Assembly: GCA_003023165.1 (NCBI GenBank)
Contig: PXSD01000172.1
Coordinates: 1 to 25,405 of the forward strand
Length of the DNA stretch: 25,405 nt
Direction: 5' to 3'
From: Halobacteriales archaeon QS_9_67_15
GTDB taxonomy: Archaea; Halobacteriota; Halobacteria; Halobacteriales; Haloarculaceae
Each line of letters starts with the position of its first letter. The stretch's first letter is position 1. The notes beneath the pieces are model-generated. The model made no database searches and was not told the DNA's origin. It worked only from the letters and a program-made list of their open reading frames with translations. A program made the translations under genes and the position numbers. This document shows, one piece after another, positions 1-6,286 of the stretch.

Positions 1-180
1 CTCGTACTCGCCGCGACAGACCGAGCAGATTGGGTTATCGGGGTGTGCTTGCCGCGTAGTCTCCTGAACGTTGCTGTCCGTCTTGATACGCGAGCAGTCC
101 TCCCGTGTGTGAAGATACCGGTCCCGGCCGGCGTGGTGGGCGCGAACGACGAAGTATGTGTCTCGCCTGGCCTCAGACAT
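1..180 (-). CDS. Small protein with CxxC pair, runs off left edge
   Basis: The ATG at 180-178 follows a strong Shine-Dalgarno GGAGGTGA with 5 nt spacing. The visible 60 residues begin MSEARRDTYFVV and contain one early Cys (within REDCSRIK) and later an ICSVC pair, so a small metal-binding fold is possible but unproven. The start overlaps the end of the upstream gene by 8 nt, so it is probably co-translated with it. The C terminus lies outside the window. I recognise no named family. The layout (short, overlapping genes next to a tRNA) is typical of haloarchaeal viruses and integrative elements. Confidence 0.6.
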   Translation of the reverse strand, partial: MSEARRDTYFVVRAHHAGRDRYLHTREDCSRIKTDSNVQETTRQAHPDNPICSVCRGEYE

Positions 181-472
181 CGGTCTCACCTCCCTGACCA
201 TTGCTGCAGAGTTGTAGCGCGTTCCGCGCAGGAACCAGCACCTCGTTGGTCTGCACGATCTCGATGGCGGCCCGGAGGTGGACGACCGAGTCCTCGAGGA
301 CCAGATCCCGGAGCTCACCGTCGGTGTTCGCGGCGGTCTGGAAGCCAGACTTCGCCAGGGCGAGGCGCGATGTCGAGACCGAACGATCCTCAGCCGCTTC
401 GGCGGCCTCGTCGACGAGGGTGATGATCGAATTGAGGTTCTCGACGGCGCCTCGACAAGCGACCTCAGTCAT
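173..472 (-). CDS. Hypothetical 99-aa protein of a putative integrated element
   Basis: The protein is 99 aa, begins MTEVACRGAVENL, is predicted mostly helical and mildly acidic, and has no membrane segment or recognisable motif. Its ATG overlaps the stop of the preceding gene by 8 nt and its own end overlaps the next ATG by 8 nt, so it sits in the middle of a tightly packed minus-strand operon. Codon use is acceptable for a haloarchaeal gene. I do not recognise the family. The function is unknown, and element or virus origin is inferred from context only. Confidence 0.55.
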   Translation of the reverse strand: MTEVACRGAVENLNSIITLVDEAAEAAEDRSVSTSRLALAKSGFQTAANTDGELRDLVLEDSVVHLRAAIEIVQTNEVLVPARNALQLCSNGQGGETDV

Positions 473-941
473 CGTACCGACCCCCGTTGAATGCCGAGAG
501 ATGGTACTGGTCGATGTCGAATAACGCTTCAGCGGCGCGGCCGCCGTCAGCTATTGCTTTTTCCTCTGGTTCCGGGATCTCGTCGACGCGGGATCCCCAG
601 ATCTCTCGGAGACGTTCGGTCTCCTCGTCTCGCGCAACGTCCTGCGGCTTGACGTTCGGCGTTGGGACCACCGACCGGGGCCAACTGCCGTAATCATTTG
701 CGAGCAGCGATGGAACGATCCCGTCACCGGTTGAGTTTTCGGTCCCGCGCATTCGGATACGGATGGTCTTCGGCGTCGGTCCGTGCCGGTAACGGATGGA
801 CAGTTCTTTGCGGCCGAGGTGCGTCACAGAGACGGCGTAGACGCGCGGCTCGCCGGTTCCGTGGTCGTCTCCGTGTTCGACCCACGACTCAGGCACGGGG
901 TGATACTCGGTGCCTTCGATGTCAAGCGGCCACCCAGTCAT
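465..941 (-). CDS. Hypothetical 158-aa protein of a putative integrated element
   Basis: I chose the ATG at 941 (MTGWPLDIEG) rather than the in-frame GTG at 950 because GGAGGTG lies 6 nt upstream of it. It shares an ATGA overlap with the stop of the small zinc-ribbon gene before it, a sign of translational coupling. The 158-aa product is soluble and acidic, with a basic central stretch (IRYRHGPTPKTIRIRM) and a C-terminal acidic helical region. I recognise no conserved family or catalytic motif. It is part of the same minus-strand cluster of small genes that points away from tRNA-Trp. Confidence 0.6.
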   Translation of the reverse strand: MTGWPLDIEGTEYHPVPESWVEHGDDHGTGEPRVYAVSVTHLGRKELSIRYRHGPTPKTIRIRMRGTENSTGDGIVPSLLANDYGSWPRSVVPTPNVKPQDVARDEETERLREIWGSRVDEIPEPEEKAIADGGRAAEALFDIDQYHLSAFNGGRYDD

Positions 942-1066
942 GGGCGACACCTCCTACCGTCGTCAGTAGCAGGACAGTGCTGCTCGTCGTCAGTGATCTT
1001 GCCGCCGCAGAACTCACAAATAAACGGCGGCGTCTCGGTCTCTCCGGTAGCACCGACACGACTCAC
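938..1066 (-). CDS. 42-aa zinc-ribbon-like protein, first gene of the cluster
   Basis: A short reading frame starts at GTG 1066, preceded by GAGGTGGT, and ends in a TGA that overlaps the next gene's ATG (ATGA). The 42 residues hold four cysteines: C17 and C20 (CEFCGG) and C31 and C40, giving a CxxC...Cx8C pattern that could bind one zinc. Small zinc-finger proteins of this size are abundant in haloarchaeal viruses and plasmids. As the promoter-proximal gene it might be a regulator, but nothing in the sequence proves that. The start codon is a judgement because no ATG is available. Confidence 0.5.
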   Translation of the reverse strand: MSRVGATGETETPPFICEFCGGKITDDEQHCPATDDGRRCRP

Positions 1067-1115
1067 GCAGCACCACCTCGGTTATCGAGAGTGGCCCCTC
1101 TGGACTGGTGAAGTG

Positions 1116-1147
1116 AAAGCGGCAGAATTAGCCGCTTTACTTTTATA
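1116..1147 (-). promoter_or_regulatory. TATA box and inverted repeat ahead of the small-gene cluster
   Basis: On the minus strand TATAAAAG (1147-1140) is a good archaeal TATA box. The expected start of transcription, about 25 nt downstream, falls on a perfect 8-bp inverted repeat, AAAGCGGC/GCCGCTTT (1116-1123 and 1131-1138, 7-nt loop). The position suggests an operator overlapping the start site of the element operon. The stem could alternatively serve as a 3' signal for tRNA-Trp, which ends at 1153. Confidence 0.45.
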
Positions 1148-1152
1148 CGGTA

Positions 1153-1328
1153 TGGGGTCGGAGGGATTTGAACCCCCGATCGACTGATATCTCCGGTTGC
1201 GCCTCGGAACTCCAGAGGGTCATCACAGGGTCAGTGATCAGCCGACCCGTTCAGTATATCAGCTGGAGTGTCGTCCCGGGCGCGTTGCCTCTGGAGTCAG
1301 TCGCCATGCCGGACTTGGCCACGACCCC
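1153..1328 (-). tRNA. tRNA-Trp (CCA) with 102-nt intron
   Basis: Exon 1 is 1328-1291 and exon 2 is 1188-1153. The acceptor stem GGGGTCG pairs with CGACCCC, with discriminator A73 and no encoded CCA. The D arm, the anticodon stem ACTGA/TCAGT and the T arm around TTCAAAT are all intact. The anticodon loop reads CTCCAGA with anticodon CCA. The intron lies between positions 37 and 38, the canonical archaeal site. The mature length is 74 nt. The short genes at 1-1066 lie immediately on its 3' side, as expected of an element integrated at a tRNA 3' end, but no integrase or second att copy is in the window. Confidence 0.95.
1189..1290 (-). ncRNA. tRNA-Trp intron acting as box C/D methylation guide RNA
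   Basis: The intron carries a box C motif GTGATGA (minus strand, 1226-1220) and a CTGA box (1254-1251). The guide CCTCTGGAGT pairs with ACTCCAGAGG at the anticodon. Counting five nucleotides upstream of the following CCGA box (1207-1204) lands on C34. The second guide CTGATAT pairs with ATATCAG across the 3' splice junction, and the fifth nucleotide upstream of CTGA lands on U39. These are the two 2'-O-methylated positions known from the homologous Haloferax volcanii intron. The D box CCGA is a one-base variant of CUGA, and I could not place a clean second C box. Confidence 0.85.
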
Positions 1329-1354
1329 GCCTGCACACACCGGTATGCCCAATC

Positions 1355-1362
1355 TCATTAAA
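1355..1362 (-). promoter_or_regulatory. TATA box of tRNA-Trp
   Basis: TTTAATGA on the minus strand lies 27-34 nt upstream of the tRNA-Trp 5' end and follows a purine-rich BRE-like stretch. This is normal archaeal promoter spacing. Confidence 0.6.
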
Positions 1363-1382
1363 GGGGTTTCGGTCTCCCGTAA

Positions 1383-1613
1383 TCAGTCGTCGTCTTCGAC
1401 CGCGGACCAGTCGCAGTCCTGGCACTTGTAGCCGGTCACGAAGGAGGTGACACCGGGCATGTAGCCCACTTCGAGTACGTTGCCGCCGCACTCGGGGCAC
1501 TCGCGGTCGGCGTCCGCGATCGCCTCGGCGTCCATGACCGATCCGCCCTCGATGAGTTCCGCGAGGCTCTCGGGCGTGACCATCCGCCCCTGCACGACGC
1601 GATTGTCTGCCAT
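1383..1613 (-). CDS. DUF5795-like haloarchaeal zinc-ribbon protein
   Basis: This 76-aa protein resembles, from memory, the haloarchaeal DUF5795 family, whose function is unknown. Its N-terminal half (VVQGRMVTPESLAELIEGG) is followed by a zinc ribbon with C39/C42 (CPECGGN) and C64/C67 (CQDCDW), so one bound zinc is likely. It ends in an acidic tail. The ATG at 1613 has a TATA-like CTTTAGCC 23-30 nt upstream, which suggests a leaderless transcript. It is monocistronic and separated from tRNA-Trp by about 50 nt. A nucleic-acid or protein-binding role is possible for a zinc ribbon but is not shown here. Confidence 0.85.
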   Translation of the reverse strand: MADNRVVQGRMVTPESLAELIEGGSVMDAEAIADADRECPECGGNVLEVGYMPGVTSFVTGYKCQDCDWSAVEDDD

Positions 1614-1635
1614 ACCAGTGGAACGCCTCGCCCTG

Positions 1636-1643
1636 GCTAAAGC
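1636..1643 (-). promoter_or_regulatory. TATA box of the DUF5795-like gene
   Basis: CTTTAGCC on the minus strand lies 23-30 nt upstream of the start codon at 1613, consistent with leaderless transcription. Confidence 0.45.
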
Positions 1644-1711
1644 CCTTCCCCTCGCGACGATGAGCTGATGATGTTGAATCTACAGACAAGTGAGACGCCG
1701 AGACCGCAAAT

Positions 1712-2023
1712 AGCGTGAAAGCCCCGACCTGTTCGACTCGGAGGGCTCGCTGCGCGCTTCCCTCGCTTCGCTCGGTCCAGTGCTTGCATCGCCCGCCGTC
1801 GCCGAAAGACTCGCGATGCTCGTCTTTCGAGCCTTCGTTCGCTCCGCTCACGAAGACGCCGAACAGGCCGCCCCTTTCATTCCACCCACCAAGACTGGTG
1901 GCCAACTGAATCGGGTGGGAATGAAAGGGGCCGCCCTCTCGTCGAGTGAGACGACGCAAGCACCGCAACGCAGTGAGGAGCGCAGCGAGTCACAACCGAC
2001 GAGAGGGCGGGGGCTTTCACGCT
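1712..2023. repeat. 312-bp nested palindromic intergenic repeat
   Basis: The outer arms AGCGTGAAAGCCCC (1712-1725) and GGGGCTTTCACGCT (2010-2023) are perfectly complementary. Inside lie two side-by-side stem-loops. The left uses CCTGTTCG (1728-1735) with CGAACAGG (1860-1867). The right uses a perfect 14-bp stem, CCGCCCTCTCGTCG (1931-1944) with its complement at 1997-2010. Between them a third near-perfect stem pairs CCCCTTTCATTCCACCC (1871-1887) with 1913-1930 and is tipped by CCACC/GGTGG. The fold is therefore a multi-branched cruciform. It fills most of the 1614-2072 gap between the DUF5795-like gene and the 3' end of the DUF5794-like gene. No transposase is present. A related copy begins at about 25324. 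Repeats starting with GAAAGCCCC are, from memory, recurrent in haloarchaeal genomes. Confidence 0.75.
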
Positions 2024-2072
2024 GTAATTGCCAGCGATCACGACATCGTCAGAAAACCCGGCGACGATTACG

Positions 2073-2981
2073 CTACAACCAGGGTGCGCGTTCGTTGTCG
2101 GCGGTGACGTAGTTGGAGACGCGACCGGGGACGGACTCGTGTTCGTCGTCCTCGCTCTCGGCGTCTTCGTCGTCGTCCGCGTCGGGGTCACCACCATCGG
2201 CGACCGCGGCGTCGTCGGGCGCGTCGTCCGGCGACGCGACCCCCTCGCCCTCACCGTCCGGGTTGAACGCGAACAGCGCGGTCACGCCGAGGACCGCGAG
2301 CGCGATGGGGGCGTTACCCGGGACGAGGCCGAAGATCGACAGCGGAAGGACGCCCAGCGCGACGGCGCTCCCGAAGCGGAAGCGGTCGATGTCGACGACG
2401 GCGCGGAGCCACGGCCCGAGGAGTGCGACCAGGAGAGCGAACCCGACGCCGACCGCGGCGGCCGCGACGGCGCGGAGGACGAGCTCCGTCTCGGTCGTGA
2501 CAGTCAGCGAGAGCCCGCTCGGGTCGAAACTCGCGACGAGGCCGAGGCCGATGATGACCGCGGGGCGCGGGAGGTACTCGCCGACGCGCGCACTCGCCGT
2601 CTTGGCGGCGACGGCGAGGATGACGAGGCCGGCGAAGCGCTCGAAGACGACCATCGTGAGCATGTCGCGGATGGTCGGGGCGAGCGCGGCCTCGACGGCG
2701 GCGACGGGGATCAACACGGCCCCGACGGCGAGGACGGCGGTCGCTTGGTCGCGGCGAGAGCCGTCCATCTCGGCGAGGACGACGGCGACGGTGGCGCTGC
2801 CACCGAAGATGAGGAGACCGACTTCGAGGATGCCGAGAGGGTCCGAGAGCGCGCCGGCGAGGACGAGCGCGGGGAATATCCCGTCGACGAGCGGGAGACA
2901 CATGATGGTCGCGAGGAGCTTCGTCGCACCGCCGACCCGCCGCTCGACGGTGAGCGCGACCGGGTGTTGGGAGCTGCTCAT
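2073..2981 (-). CDS. DUF5794-like haloarchaeal membrane protein
   Basis: The 302-aa protein starts at ATG 2981 (MSSSQHPVALTVERRVGG). An in-frame upstream extension to 3071 would overlap the preceding small gene and reads as unnatural Arg/Thr-rich sequence, so I rejected it. About seven to eight hydrophobic segments cover residues 25-240, including LLATIMCLPLVDGIFPALVL near the N terminus. A long Asp/Glu-rich cytoplasmic-type tail of roughly 60 residues follows. It resembles the haloarchaeal DUF5794 family, function unknown. It begins 4 nt after the stop of the 71-aa gene at 2986-3201, so the two form an operon. No clear Shine-Dalgarno is present, and translation may be coupled. Confidence 0.8.
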   Translation of the reverse strand: MSSSQHPVALTVERRVGGATKLLATIMCLPLVDGIFPALVLAGALSDPLGILEVGLLIFGGSATVAVVLAEMDGSRRDQATAVLAVGAVLIPVAAVEAALAPTIRDMLTMVVFERFAGLVILAVAAKTASARVGEYLPRPAVIIGLGLVASFDPSGLSLTVTTETELVLRAVAAAAVGVGFALLVALLGPWLRAVVDIDRFRFGSAVALGVLPLSIFGLVPGNAPIALAVLGVTALFAFNPDGEGEGVASPDDAPDDAAVADGGDPDADDDEDAESEDDEHESVPGRVSNYVTADNERAPWL

Positions 2982-2985
2982 GCAC

Positions 2986-3201
2986 TCAGCAGTGGCCGTC
3001 TCCCGTGGCCGGTGGGTGTCCCGCGCCTCGATACTGTCGGCCGCGACCGGCGTACTGCCACCAGTTCGCACCGAACGTCGAGGCGGGGTTCTCCGCGAAG
3101 TCCCATTTGAAAAAGTCGGCAGAAGCTGTGAACGCGACGCTGAATGCGTCGCGGGCAGTCTTCTGGCCGATGCCAGCAGTGGTGGGACTGGCGGAGTCCA
3201 T
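2986..3201 (-). CDS. Small 71-aa protein, first gene of operon with DUF5794-like protein
   Basis: ATG 3201 (MDSASPTTAGIGQKTARD) is preferred over ATG 3210, which would add three residues (MGD), because the TATA-like TTATAC at 3230-3225 then lies 24-29 nt upstream, the normal leaderless spacing. The middle is rich in aromatic residues (ADFFKWDFAENP, FGANWWQYAGRG) and the end is Gly/Arg-rich, ending in Cys. Its composition is much more protein-like than the antisense of guaB upstream of it. It stops 4 nt before the DUF5794-like gene. I do not recognise a family. A partner role for the membrane protein is inferred from spacing only. Confidence 0.6.
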   Translation of the reverse strand: MDSASPTTAGIGQKTARDAFSVAFTASADFFKWDFAENPASTFGANWWQYAGRGRQYRGAGHPPATGDGHC

Positions 3202-3224
3202 ATCTCCCATTATCTCCCAATCGG

Positions 3225-3230
3225 GTATAA
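3225..3230 (-). promoter_or_regulatory. TATA-like box of the 71-aa gene / DUF5794 operon
   Basis: TTATAC on the minus strand is 24-29 nt from ATG 3201. GGGAGAT repeats just before both candidate ATGs. Confidence 0.4.
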
Positions 3231-3334
3231 GAATTGCGTGAGAATCGGGCACATGCGACGCGAACGCGGAGATCACCAGTGAGATACGTTCCGTGCTTCG
3301 GGAACGACTGGCAGGGAGCGACAGTCTCACAACG

Positions 3335-3342
3335 CTTTTGGG
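3335..3342 (+). promoter_or_regulatory. TATA-like box of guaB
   Basis: CTTTTGGG lies 22-29 nt before the guaB ATG at 3364. There is no Shine-Dalgarno in between, which suggests a leaderless transcript. Confidence 0.4.
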
Positions 3343-3363
3343 TCGGCGGAAGCGACGGTTTAC

Positions 3364-4854
3364 ATGGCGAACGATCCAGAGCCCTTCTCTGAGAAACTCC
3401 GCGTCCCCGAGGCGCTGACATTCGACGACGTGTTGCTGCGACCGAAGGAGAGTCGCGTCGAACCGGACGACGCCGACACGACGACGCGCGTCTCGAAGAA
3501 CGTGCAGTTGCAGGTGCCCGTCCTCACGGCGGCGATGGACACCGTCACCGAGAGCGACACGGCGGTCGCGATAGCTCGCGAGGGCGGGCTGGGCGTCATG
3601 CACCGGAACATGAACGTCGACGAGATGGTCACCGAGATCGAGCGCGTCAAGCGCGCCGACGAGCTCGTCATCCGCGACGTGGTGACCGCCTCGCCCGACC
3701 AGACGGTCCGCGAGGTCGACGAGCTGATGGCCCGCGCCGGCGTCTCGGGCGCACCCGTCGTCAGTGACGACGACGAAGTCCTCGGTATCATCTCGGGCAC
3801 GGACATCCGCCCGTACCTCGAAGTCGGGGAGTCCGACGAAGTGCGCGAAGCGATGACCGACGAGGTCATCACCGCGCCCGAAGACGTGACGCCCCGCGAG
3901 GCGCTCGAACTCATGTACGAACACAAGATCGAGCGCGTCCCCATCGTCGACGGCGACGACCGCCTCGTCGGCCTCATCACGATGCAGGGGATCCTCCAGC
4001 GCCGCGAGTACGACGCGGCCGCCCGCGACGAGGACAGTGCACTCCGGGTCGGCGTCGCCGTCGGTCCGTTCGAGGCCGACCGCGCGGCCGCCGCCGACGG
4101 GGCCGGCGCGGACGTGCTGTTCATCGATTGCGCCCACGCGCACAACCTGAACGTCATCGAGAACGCCCGCGAGATCGCCGACGAGGTCGACGCCGACGTC
4201 GTCGTCGGGAACGTCGGCACCCGAGAGGCGGCCGAGGCCGTCGTCGACTTCGCCGACGGCATCAAGGTCGGCATCGGCCCCGGCTCCATCTGTACGACCC
4301 GCGTCGTCACCGGTGCGGGGATGCCCCAGATCACCGCCGTCGCGCAGGTCGCCGACGTGGCGAGCCAGGCGAACGTCCCCGTCATCGCGGACGGTGGCAT
4401 CCGCTACTCCGGCGACGCGATCAAGGCGATCGCGGCCGGCGCGGACGCCGTCATGCTCGGTTCGTACTTCGCGGGCACCGACGAAGCACCGGGCCGCGTC
4501 GTCACCATGAACGGCAAGAAGTACAAGCAGTACCGCGGCATGGGGAGCGTCGGCGCGATGCAGTCCGGCGGCGGCGACCGCTACCTCAAGGACGTCGACG
4601 GGGACGAAGACGACGAGATGATCCCGGAAGGCGTCGAGGCCACGACGCCTTACAAGGGGACGCTGGCGAGCGAACTCCACCAGCTCGTCGGCGGCATGAA
4701 GTCGGGCATGGGCTACGTCGGCGCCGAGACCATCCCCGAGTTCAAGCAGCGAGCCGAGTTCGTGAAGGTCTCGCAGGCCGGCCAGCAGGAAGGCCACCCC
4801 CACGACGTTGTCATCACCGACGAAGCGCCGAACTACAGCCCCGACGACGCCTGA
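3364..4854 (+). CDS. guaB: Inosine-5'-monophosphate dehydrogenase
   Basis: This 496-aa cytosolic enzyme oxidises IMP to XMP with NAD+, the committed step of GMP synthesis. The TIM-barrel N-terminal part (FDDVLLRPKES, residues 20-30) is interrupted by two CBS domains at about 103-155 and 165-215, which in this family sense adenine nucleotides. The catalytic loop GPGSICTTRVVTG (305-317) holds the nucleophile Cys310. DGGIRYSGD (343-351) and MLGSYFAGTDE (364-374) bind IMP phosphate, and YRGMGSVGAM (390-399) starts the mobile flap. The C-terminal GYVGAETIPEF is intact. Length is normal for the family. It is divergent from the DUF5794 operon, and a GNAT gene follows about 100 nt downstream. Confidence 0.97.
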   Translation: MANDPEPFSEKLRVPEALTFDDVLLRPKESRVEPDDADTTTRVSKNVQLQVPVLTAAMDTVTESDTAVAIAREGGLGVMHRNMNVDEMVTEIERVKRADELVIRDVVTASPDQTVREVDELMARAGVSGAPVVSDDDEVLGIISGTDIRPYLEVGESDEVREAMTDEVITAPEDVTPREALELMYEHKIERVPIVDGDDRLVGLITMQGILQRREYDAAARDEDSALRVGVAVGPFEADRAAAADGAGADVLFIDCAHAHNLNVIENAREIADEVDADVVVGNVGTREAAEAVVDFADGIKVGIGPGSICTTRVVTGAGMPQITAVAQVADVASQANVPVIADGGIRYSGDAIKAIAAGADAVMLGSYFAGTDEAPGRVVTMNGKKYKQYRGMGSVGAMQSGGGDRYLKDVDGDEDDEMIPEGVEATTPYKGTLASELHQLVGGMKSGMGYVGAETIPEFKQRAEFVKVSQAGQQEGHPHDVVITDEAPNYSPDDA

Positions 4855-4956
4855 TCTTCGCGACCCGGCTCACCCTGCCGAACGCGTCCGCAGCGAGTTT
4901 CCACCTCGGACGCCGGACCGCAATTCTCAGGGGCGTCCGGCTCCCACCGGACGGCT

Positions 4957-5388
4957 GTGTACCCCGACGTGCGAGTCGCCGAGAGCGACGCCGACCGCGA
5001 GGCGGCCCTGGCCGTCCGTCGCGACGTCTTCGTCGAGGAACAGGGCGTGTCCGAGGAGGTCGAGATGGACGGCAAGGACGACGAGGCGGTCCACTTCGTC
5101 GCGACGGACGGCGACGACCCGGTCGGTGCCGCGCGCCTCCGGGAAGTCGAACCCGGTGTCGGGAAGGTCGAGCGCGTCGCGGTCGTCGCCGACCGGCGCG
5201 ACGGCGGGATCGGCCGGGAGTTGATGTGCACGCTCGAGACGACCGCCGCCGAGCGCGGCATCGACCGGCTCGTCATGCACGCCCAGACCCACGTCGAGGA
5301 GTTCTACCGACGGCTCGGCTACGAGACGACGAGCGACGTGTTCGAGGAGGCCGGGATCGACCACGTCGAGATGGAGAAAGACCTCTGA
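4957..5388 (+). CDS. GNAT-family N-acetyltransferase
   Basis: The 143-aa protein has the GNAT fold. An N-terminal strand-helix segment (RVAESDADREAALAVRRDVFVEEQGVSEEVE) resembles ElaA/YjcF-type acetyltransferases. The acetyl-CoA motif A is VERVAVVADRRDGGIGRELM (about residues 69-88, with RRDGGIG), and the C-terminal EEFYRRLGYETTSDVFEEAGIDH is characteristic of this subgroup. The substrate is unknown. The start is GTG 4957, and no better ATG exists in frame. Its TGA stop shares its last base with the repeat at 5388-5497. Upstream, GGACGCC (4908-4914) and GGCGTCC (4932-4938) form an inverted repeat in the gap after guaB. Confidence 0.88.
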   Translation: MYPDVRVAESDADREAALAVRRDVFVEEQGVSEEVEMDGKDDEAVHFVATDGDDPVGAARLREVEPGVGKVERVAVVADRRDGGIGRELMCTLETTAAERGIDRLVMHAQTHVEEFYRRLGYETTSDVFEEAGIDHVEMEKDL

Positions 5389-5497
5389 TACGGATTACTG
5401 TAGTTATTTACCGTAGGTCGAGACGACATCCCCGGTTCCAGCGCCTGCACAACCCAGATACGCCCGCTGTTGTGAAACTATCTACAGTAATCCGTAT
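5388..5497. repeat. 110-bp repeat with perfect 16-bp inverted ends (copy A)
   Basis: ATACGGATTACTGTAG at 5388-5403 is matched by its exact complement at 5482-5497. Just inside the left end is TTATTTACCG, also seen near both ends of copy B (17015-17096). No open frame is present. It sits between two convergent genes, starting on the last base of the GNAT stop codon and ending 24 bp before the regulator stop. No target duplication is obvious. It may be a miniature transposon-like element or a structured 3' end/terminator. Confidence 0.75.
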
Positions 5498-5520
5498 GAG
5501 GGGGCGGGCGACCGGAGCCC

Positions 5521-6228
5521 TCAGCGCTCGCCGCTCTCGCCCGCATCCGGCGCCGCCGTGGCGCGGGTCGCGGTCGCCTTGAACGACGCCACGACCCGGT
5601 CTTCGGCGGAGAGGGCCAGTTCTCGCAGGCTCGTCGCTGTGACTCTGACGGCGAGCGGGTCGCCCGCGCCGACGTCGACCCGCACGAGCGCGGTCCCGTC
5701 GCCACGTTCGACGGAGAGGACGTCGCCCTCGAATCGGTTGCGTGCGCTCGTCTCGCTCTCGCCGGGCGCGCTCTCGGGAGCGTGGAGCGTCACGGCGTCC
5801 GATCTGAAGGAGGCCTGTACGTCGTCCGCCGTCGTCAACGCGAGCGCTCCGACGGTCCCCGCGGCCGTCTCGACGGTGACGAGGTCGCCGTCTCGCTCCC
5901 GGACGGTGCCGTCGAGGACGAGTCGCTCGGTGGTCGCCGTCCCTTCCAGCGCCGCTTGCAGTCGCTCGAACTGCGCGAGGAGTTCGCGAGCGTTCTCGGT
6001 CAGTCGACTCCCGCCGCCCTCGCTGCCGCCGCGCTCGCGCTCGACGAGCGGCCCCGCCTGCGCCTCGAGGTCGCCGATCCGACCGTGAGCGCGCGAGTAG
6101 GACCGACCCAGGGTCGAGGCGGCTGCGTTCAGCGAGCCGTGGGCCGCTACGGCCCGCAACAGCGCCGCGTCCCGCCCGTCGAACGTCTCCTCTCCGACCC
6201 GCACGTGCGCCTCGAACCCCGCGTCCAT
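5521..6228 (-). CDS. ModE-like transcriptional regulator with two TOBE/Mop domains
   Basis: The 235-aa protein starts at ATG 6228 (MDAGFEAHVRVGEETF). Longer in-frame extensions are the antisense of the divergent gene and were rejected. Residues 15-95 form a LysR/ModE-type winged helix (FDGRDAALLRAVAAHGSLNAAASTLGRS...). Two oxyanion-binding TOBE (Mop) domains follow at about 103-152 and 162-222, the second ending VVASFKATATR, the usual Mop signature. By family it should bind molybdate or tungstate and regulate the divergent transporter genes at 6287-7913. An acidic C-terminal tail ends the protein. Which oxyanion it senses cannot be told from sequence. Confidence 0.85.
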   Translation of the reverse strand: MDAGFEAHVRVGEETFDGRDAALLRAVAAHGSLNAAASTLGRSYSRAHGRIGDLEAQAGPLVERERGGSEGGGSRLTENARELLAQFERLQAALEGTATTERLVLDGTVRERDGDLVTVETAAGTVGALALTTADDVQASFRSDAVTLHAPESAPGESETSARNRFEGDVLSVERGDGTALVRVDVGAGDPLAVRVTATSLRELALSAEDRVVASFKATATRATAAPDAGESGER

Positions 6229-6286
6229 GCTCACTCGTCGACCGGCCCGACCAAAACCGTTATGTCTCGGTCGACACAACATCGAT
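6229..6286. promoter_or_regulatory. Divergent promoter region between TOBE regulator and oxyanion transporter
   Basis: The 58-bp gap contains a TATA-like CCGTTATGTC (6258-6267) about 20-29 nt before ATG 6287 and a TGTC-N6-GACA inverted motif (TGTCTCGGTCGACA) just after it. The latter is a plausible operator for the regulator. The assignment is inference from position. Confidence 0.35.

Noticed and set aside
1668..1700. Box C/D small RNA near the TGATGATG at 1668-1675
   Set aside because: It has a C-like motif but no well-placed D box or convincing guide target.
1712..2023. CRISPR-like interpretation of the repetitive region
   Set aside because: There are nested inverted repeats but no regularly spaced direct repeats or spacers, and no cas genes.
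2028..3282. Long plus-strand frames (360 and 389 codons) opposite the DUF5794-like gene
   Set aside because: Their Arg/Glu/Asp- and Ser/Arg-rich low-complexity composition is typical of GC-rich shadows. The minus-strand membrane protein explains the region.
2986..4803. 605-codon open frame on the minus strand opposite guaB
   Set aside because: It is the antisense of guaB, produced by high GC at third positions. Only its last 71 codons, beyond the guaB start, look like a real gene.
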